NCBI GenBank assembly: GCA_002083595.1
Contig: MSXT01000004.1
Span: 52,416 to 116,415, forward strand
DNA length: 64,000 nt
Direction: 5' to 3'
Origin: Proteobacteria bacterium ST_bin16
GTDB lineage: Bacteria; Pseudomonadota; Gammaproteobacteria; Burkholderiales; Nitrosomonadaceae
The position numbers were made by a program, and so were the translations under genes. Positions within the stretch are counted from its first letter, which is position 1. Each line of letters opens with the position of its first letter. This document shows, one piece after another, positions 60,093-64,000 of this stretch. A model generated the notes under the pieces. It saw only the letters and a program-made list of their open reading frames with translations. It searched no databases and was not told the origin of the DNA.

Positions 60093-60848
60093 TTAGTGAT
60101 GCAAAGCGCGGCAAATCGCTATAAATTCACTTGAAATAAGTGAAGCTCCACCTATCAAACCACCGTCGATATCCGGCATCGCGAATAATTCAAGTGCATT
60201 ATTAGCTTTCACACTGCCGCCATAAAGTATGGCTAATTCCCGTGCAATGTTCGCATTCTCTTTGGCAATGCCGGTTCTAATATACGAGTGAACATCTTGC
60301 GCTTGTTGAGGAGATGCCGTCTTGCCTGTGCCTATAGCCCATATTGGCTCATATGCAACGATCGCCTGACTCAGAGATTCTATGCCTGCCAATCGAATAA
60401 TCGCCGTAAGCTGATCTTGAATTACTTGCTCAGTAATCCCAGCTTCTCGCTGCTCAAGTGTTTCACCCACACATAAAATTGGTGTTATGCCTGCACGTTG
60501 TGCTGCTAAATACTTTTCTGCAACGATAGTGTTATTTTCGCCAAATAATGTTCTTCTTTCCGAGTGCCCGACAATGACATACCGGCATCCAAAATCCTTT
60601 AGCATGGACGTTGAAATCTCTCCGGTATATGCACCCTTTTCGTATTGACTTACATTCTGAGCGCCCCAAGCAATATTGGTACTCCGCAGTGCATCTTGTA
60701 CTGATGAAAGATAGGGATAAGGAACACAAACCGCCAGACGAGCTTCTTTTAACCCATTAACTCCAGCCACAACCTCGTCTAGCAACTGCTTGTTATCAAC
60801 TAAACTACCGTGCATTTTCCAGTTACCCGCAACCATCTTTTCGCGCAT
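60093..60848 (-). CDS. tpiA: Triosephosphate isomerase
   Basis: 251-residue TIM-barrel glycolytic enzyme. Catalytic Lys in VAGNWKMHG, His in VIVGHSERRTLFGE, and Glu in AIVAYEPIWAIGTGKTA. ATG 60848 is preferred over GTG 60857. It heads tpiA-secG-tRNA-nuo. Confidence 0.97.
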   Translation of the reverse strand: MREKMVAGNWKMHGSLVDNKQLLDEVVAGVNGLKEARLAVCVPYPYLSSVQDALRSTNIAWGAQNVSQYEKGAYTGEISTSMLKDFGCRYVIVGHSERRTLFGENNTIVAEKYLAAQRAGITPILCVGETLEQREAGITEQVIQDQLTAIIRLAGIESLSQAIVAYEPIWAIGTGKTASPQQAQDVHSYIRTGIAKENANIARELAILYGGSVKANNALELFAMPDIDGGLIGGASLISSEFIAICRALHH

Positions 60849-61072
60849 TTTTACCACTTACCTCTGCTTCCTAAAAGGGGGGAATGCTACATTTGATTCT
60901 TTACTAAGTCAATTATGATTCCATAATCGTCGTTCGCTGATACGGACAGTAAAGAATTGCTTTCAGATCCTTATAATACTCAAGATACTATCTATCTAAC
61001 CGAGATTACTTCAACTTCTCACATTTACACGCTTTCTTAATGTATAAGGATTTTCAAACTTATCGACAATAT

Positions 61073-61867
61073 TTAACCGAATCGTCCGGTAATATAATCT
61101 TCAGTCTGTTTATTCTTCGGCTTGATAAAGATGGTATCTGTCACATTAAATTCGATTAATTCCCCTAAGTACATATAGGCGGTGTAATCGGAAACTCTTG
61201 CAGCTTGTTGCATATTATGGGTAACGATAAGAATTGTTACCTTATTTTTTAAATCAGTTATTAATTCTTCGATACTGGCTGTTGCAATGGGATCGAGCGC
61301 GGAAGTCGGTTCATCAAACAGTAATATTTCAGGATCTGTTGCCAAAGCTCTGGCGATGCAAAGTCTTTGCTGTTGTCCTCCGGAAAGATTAAAGGCCAAA
61401 TGGTGTAATCGATCTTTTACTTCATCCCATAGCGCGGAATTGCGTAATGCAGCTTCGACCTTTTCATCCAAAATAGCGCGCTGCTTAATCCCGCGCACGC
61501 GAAGCCCATATGCAACGTTTTCATATATGGATTTGGGAAAAGGATTCGGTTTCTGAAAAACCATGCTTATTCTCATCCGCACTTCAATTGGATCAACGTT
61601 TGAAGCCAAAATATTGACATCATCCGGGTGAAGAATAATTTCACCTTCATAGCGATTCCCGGGATATAGATCATGCATGCGATTAAAACAGCGCAGAAAT
61701 GTCGATTTCCCGCATCCGGAGGGTCCTATTAAGGCGGTGATCCTCTTATCGTGCAAGACCATATCGATATTCTTCAGCGCATTAAATCCACCATAGTAAA
61801 AACTGAGGTTTTTAACTTCTGATTTATATTGAATCGTTTCTATTGGTTTTTCAGAGTTGATTTGCAT
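61073..61867 (-). CDS. pstB: Phosphate ABC transporter ATP-binding protein
   Basis: 264-residue ATPase of the high-affinity phosphate transporter. [19 protein letters not shown] (Walker A), [20 protein letters not shown] (PstB-specific), [18 protein letters not shown] and [14 protein letters not shown]. The ATG at 61867 lies just after the pstA stop; a GTG at 61879 overlaps it. No phoU follows in the 215 bp to tpiA. Confidence 0.96.
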   Translation of the reverse strand: MQINSEKPIETIQYKSEVKNLSFYYGGFNALKNIDMVLHDKRITALIGPSGCGKSTFLRCFNRMHDLYPGNRYEGEIILHPDDVNILASNVDPIEVRMRISMVFQKPNPFPKSIYENVAYGLRVRGIKQRAILDEKVEAALRNSALWDEVKDRLHHLAFNLSGGQQQRLCIARALATDPEILLFDEPTSALDPIATASIEELITDLKNKVTILIVTHNMQQAARVSDYTAYMYLGELIEFNVTDTIFIKPKNKQTEDYITGRFG

Positions 61868-61872
61868 TGCTT

Positions 61873-62799
61873 TTACCACTTAATATTTTTTCGCATGCGA
61901 TAGCGCAAATAAATCGCCAAGCCATTCATTGCTAGCGTCATCACTACCAATACCAGCCCAGCAGCAGCTGCATTTAATTGGAATGCCTCTTCCGGCCGTG
62001 ATACCCAATTAAACATCTGTATCGGCATCACCGTAAAAGGTGCTGTCAACCATTCAATGGATACATAAGGAAAGTCACTTTTCACCGGTGAAGGCGGTAA
62101 AAAAGCAATAAATGTTAACGCACCGATCGTAATAATCGGTGCAGTCTCACCAATCGCCCGAGCCAAGCCGATAATAATGCCTGTTAGAATTCCTGCAGAC
62201 GAATACGGTAGCAAATGATCAGAAACCGTTTGCCACTTAGTCGCGCCAAGTGCATAAGCTCCTTCCCTTATTGATACTGGAATTGATCGTATTGCTTCGC
62301 GAGTTGCGACAATTACAACCGGCAAAATAAGCAACGCCAAAGCAAGTCCCGCAGCTAAAATGCTTTGCCCGAAACCCAATTGGTAAACGAATAATCCTAA
62401 TGCGAGCAAACCATAGATGATAGAAGGTACACCCGCCAAGTTAGTTACATTAATCTCAATGATTTCGGTTAATAAATTTTTCGGTGCATATTCTTCCAAA
62501 TACACACCCGATCCAATACCTAATGGCACTGCGGCAAATGCTGTTACCAACATCACCAGGGTTGTACCAACCCAAGCCGATAAAATTCCCGCTGATTCTG
62601 GCCGGCGTGAAGGAAAAGATGTAAAGAATTCCCAAGACAGACGTGGCATCCCGTCTATCAACATATGGGCAAATAGAGCCATAAAGGTTAATACCGCAAT
62701 CATAAGCGCAATAATTCCGGTAATCATAAAAATCAGATCCCATTTCTTATGCAATCCAATGATTTTTCTGATTTCTTCTAGATTATTAACGCTCTTCAT
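61873..62799 (-). CDS. pstA: Phosphate ABC transporter permease PstA
   Basis: 308-residue six-helix permease. [19 protein letters not shown] and [17 protein letters not shown] are signature, as are [20 protein letters not shown] and [19 protein letters not shown]. Confidence 0.95.
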   Translation of the reverse strand: MKSVNNLEEIRKIIGLHKKWDLIFMITGIIALMIAVLTFMALFAHMLIDGMPRLSWEFFTSFPSRRPESAGILSAWVGTTLVMLVTAFAAVPLGIGSGVYLEEYAPKNLLTEIIEINVTNLAGVPSIIYGLLALGLFVYQLGFGQSILAAGLALALLILPVVIVATREAIRSIPVSIREGAYALGATKWQTVSDHLLPYSSAGILTGIIIGLARAIGETAPIITIGALTFIAFLPPSPVKSDFPYVSIEWLTAPFTVMPIQMFNWVSRPEEAFQLNAAAAGLVLVVMTLAMNGLAIYLRYRMRKNIKW

Positions 62800-62846
62800 T
62801 ACAAAAAACCACCCAAAATATTTTCACTTTTTGACCGTGTTAATTG

Positions 62847-63779
62847 TTAGTAAATTTCTCTATATCGCTTACGCAATGCATGACCGATAATATTAAACAA
62901 CAACGTTATCAGCAATAAAGTCAAACCGGCGGCAAAAATAGTTTGATAGCCAATACTACCGTGAGGCAAGTCACCCAAGCTGACCTGGACTATATATGCT
63001 GTAATGGTCGCAGCTGGTTCCATGGGATTCCAGGTTAAATTTGGCTGCATCCCGGCAGCAATTGCAACCACCATTGTTTCCCCCACCGCACGTGATATGC
63101 CCAAAATATATGCAGCAGCTATCCCAGAAAAAGCGGCCGGCATCACGACTCGGATAGCCGTTTGAAAGCGCGTAGCGCCCATCGCGTAAGAGCCTTCGCG
63201 GAGATTCATTGGAACTGCACGCATGGCATCCTCAGTCATTGAACTCACATACGGGATAATCATTATTCCCATTACTAATCCGGCAGACAGCAAATTAAAG
63301 CCAGGTAATTCAGGGAAAATAATTTGCAACAATGGCGTAACAAATAATAATGCAAAATAACCATACACCACTGTCGGCACGCCCCCCAGCAATTCCAAGA
63401 AGGGTTTCGCCATTTCACGCACTGTAAATGGCGCAAATTCAGAAAGGTATATCGCGATAATCGTTCCGAGTGGAAGCGCAACCAGCAAGGCAATTAATGA
63501 ACTAACTATGGTGCCAGAAACCAGTGGCATTATTCCATAGTGAGCATCATCGAATAGCGGTGTCCATTGCGTGTCGGTTACAAATTGCCAGATCGATACA
63601 TGTTGAAAAAAAACCAATGATTCTTTTACCAACATCACAATGATTGCTAGCATGATCGCTATCGAAAGTAGCGCCGACAAGAATAAGAAAGTCTCTATAA
63701 ATCTTTCGTGCAAATGACGACGAAAGCTATATCCTAGTTTGCCAGCGTGAGTTATTTTAGTGCGTGACTCTTCTGCCAA
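62847..63779 (-). CDS. pstC: Phosphate ABC transporter permease PstC
   Basis: 310-residue permease. IYLSEFAPFTVREMAKPFLE, LGGVPTVVYGYFALLFV and AMRAVPMNLREGSYAMGATR with ISRAVGETMVVAIAAGM are diagnostic. The frame begins at TTG 63779, with GAAGGG about 8 bp upstream, and no ATG lies before the first helix. First pst gene in the window; pstS is not seen upstream. Confidence 0.92.
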   Translation of the reverse strand: MAEESRTKITHAGKLGYSFRRHLHERFIETFLFLSALLSIAIMLAIIVMLVKESLVFFQHVSIWQFVTDTQWTPLFDDAHYGIMPLVSGTIVSSLIALLVALPLGTIIAIYLSEFAPFTVREMAKPFLELLGGVPTVVYGYFALLFVTPLLQIIFPELPGFNLLSAGLVMGIMIIPYVSSMTEDAMRAVPMNLREGSYAMGATRFQTAIRVVMPAAFSGIAAAYILGISRAVGETMVVAIAAGMQPNLTWNPMEPAATITAYIVQVSLGDLPHGSIGYQTIFAAGLTLLLITLLFNIIGHALRKRYREIY

Positions 63780-63906
63780 AATACAAGCCCTTCATATGTT
63801 GAAGCATTATCGTAAAAGAAACGCTAGTGTGCTTTCAAAAACACAACCATTAATGATTTTTTCTTTTCGCTATGCTTTTCTTTTTTATTTCTTCAGTTAA
63901 CACAAA

Positions 63907-63940
63907 AAAATTCTGGAGATAGCAACATCTCCAGAATTTT
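63907..63940 (-). terminator. Perfect 14-bp terminator hairpin
   Basis: Arms AAAATTCTGGAGAT (63907-63920) and exact complement (63927-63940) with a 6-nt loop; followed on the minus strand by T-rich sequence (TTTTTTTGTG). It lies 38 bp beyond a stop codon of an upstream minus-strand gene. Confidence 0.8.
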
Positions 63941-63977
63941 ATTTACACTACTTTGAAGAGATGAAATTCACAGAAGA

Positions 63978-64000
63978 CTACTCTTCATCCTCATCTTCAT
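63978..64000 (-). CDS. C-terminal end of an acidic-tailed protein (rest outside window)
   Basis: The minus strand reads an acidic tail EDEDEE then TAG at 63978-63980, followed by a strong terminator hairpin. Only a few codons are visible, so the gene cannot be identified. Confidence 0.4.

Noticed and set aside
1..64000. CRISPR arrays, insertion sequences or rRNA genes
   Set aside because: No regularly spaced repeats, transposase frames or rRNA sequence seen on reading both strands.

Overview
The window looks like a chromosomal segment of a betaproteobacterium, most likely a Nitrosomonas-type ammonia oxidiser. This is inference from gene order (hisCBHAFIE-hit-tatABC; tpiA-secG-tRNA-Leu-nuoA-N), hopanoid synthesis genes, a strong copper-handling content and protein style. 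No amo/hao gene lies in the window to prove it. No CRISPR array, insertion sequence, prophage or rRNA operon was seen.

Layout. 1-5.3 kb: housekeeping genes (3'-truncated rsmI, an LpoA-like periplasmic protein, yraN, a pteridine-reductase-like SDR, a MidA-type methyltransferase, an HDOD protein). 5.4-12.3 kb: histidine biosynthesis hisC-B-H-A-F-I-E, running into a HIT hydrolase and the Tat translocase tatABC. 12.4-17.7 kb: a SlyB-like envelope protein, a copper P-type ATPase with its small chaperone, and a PAS-GGDEF-EAL protein with altered motifs. 18-22.8 kb: a 35-residue membrane micropeptide and, on the minus strand, an AttEFGH-like set (ATPase, FtsX-type permease, AttH lipocalin-like protein). 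22.9-26 kb: a parvulin, an unassigned membrane-anchored protein, a HabA/StyC-like membrane protein and an MsbA-type exporter.

26-36.9 kb is the most distinctive part. A five-gene minus-strand operon (33.0 to 27.2 kb) encodes a HupE-type metal permease fused in one reading frame to a TonB-dependent receptor, a thioredoxin-fold protein, a BNR/Asp-box protein with a CxCC motif, CopC with an N-terminal histidine copper site, and a lipoprotein that also has a C-terminal membrane helix. It reads as a periplasm-spanning metal (probably copper) acquisition system. It is flanked by two paralogous HpnG-like phosphorylases; one of them overlaps squalene-hopene cyclase, which lies downstream of mlaA.

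37-44.5 kb: an orphan exbB, xseA behind an AT-rich stretch with two inverted DnaA boxes, a DUF423 protein, a small periplasmic coiled-coil protein, dsbB, xerD-ogt and htpG. 44.7-60.9 kb: a complete 14-subunit complex I operon (nuoA-N) behind tpiA, secG and tRNA-Leu(GAG). 61-63.8 kb: pstC-pstA-pstB without pstS or phoU, preceded by a terminator hairpin and the acidic tail of a gene that runs off the window.

Several genes appear to start at GTG or TTG (SDR, copA, exbB, ogt, htpG, nuoK, secG, pstC). Where an ATG or a ribosome-binding site argued for a shorter start than the longest open frame, the shorter one is given and the reason stated.
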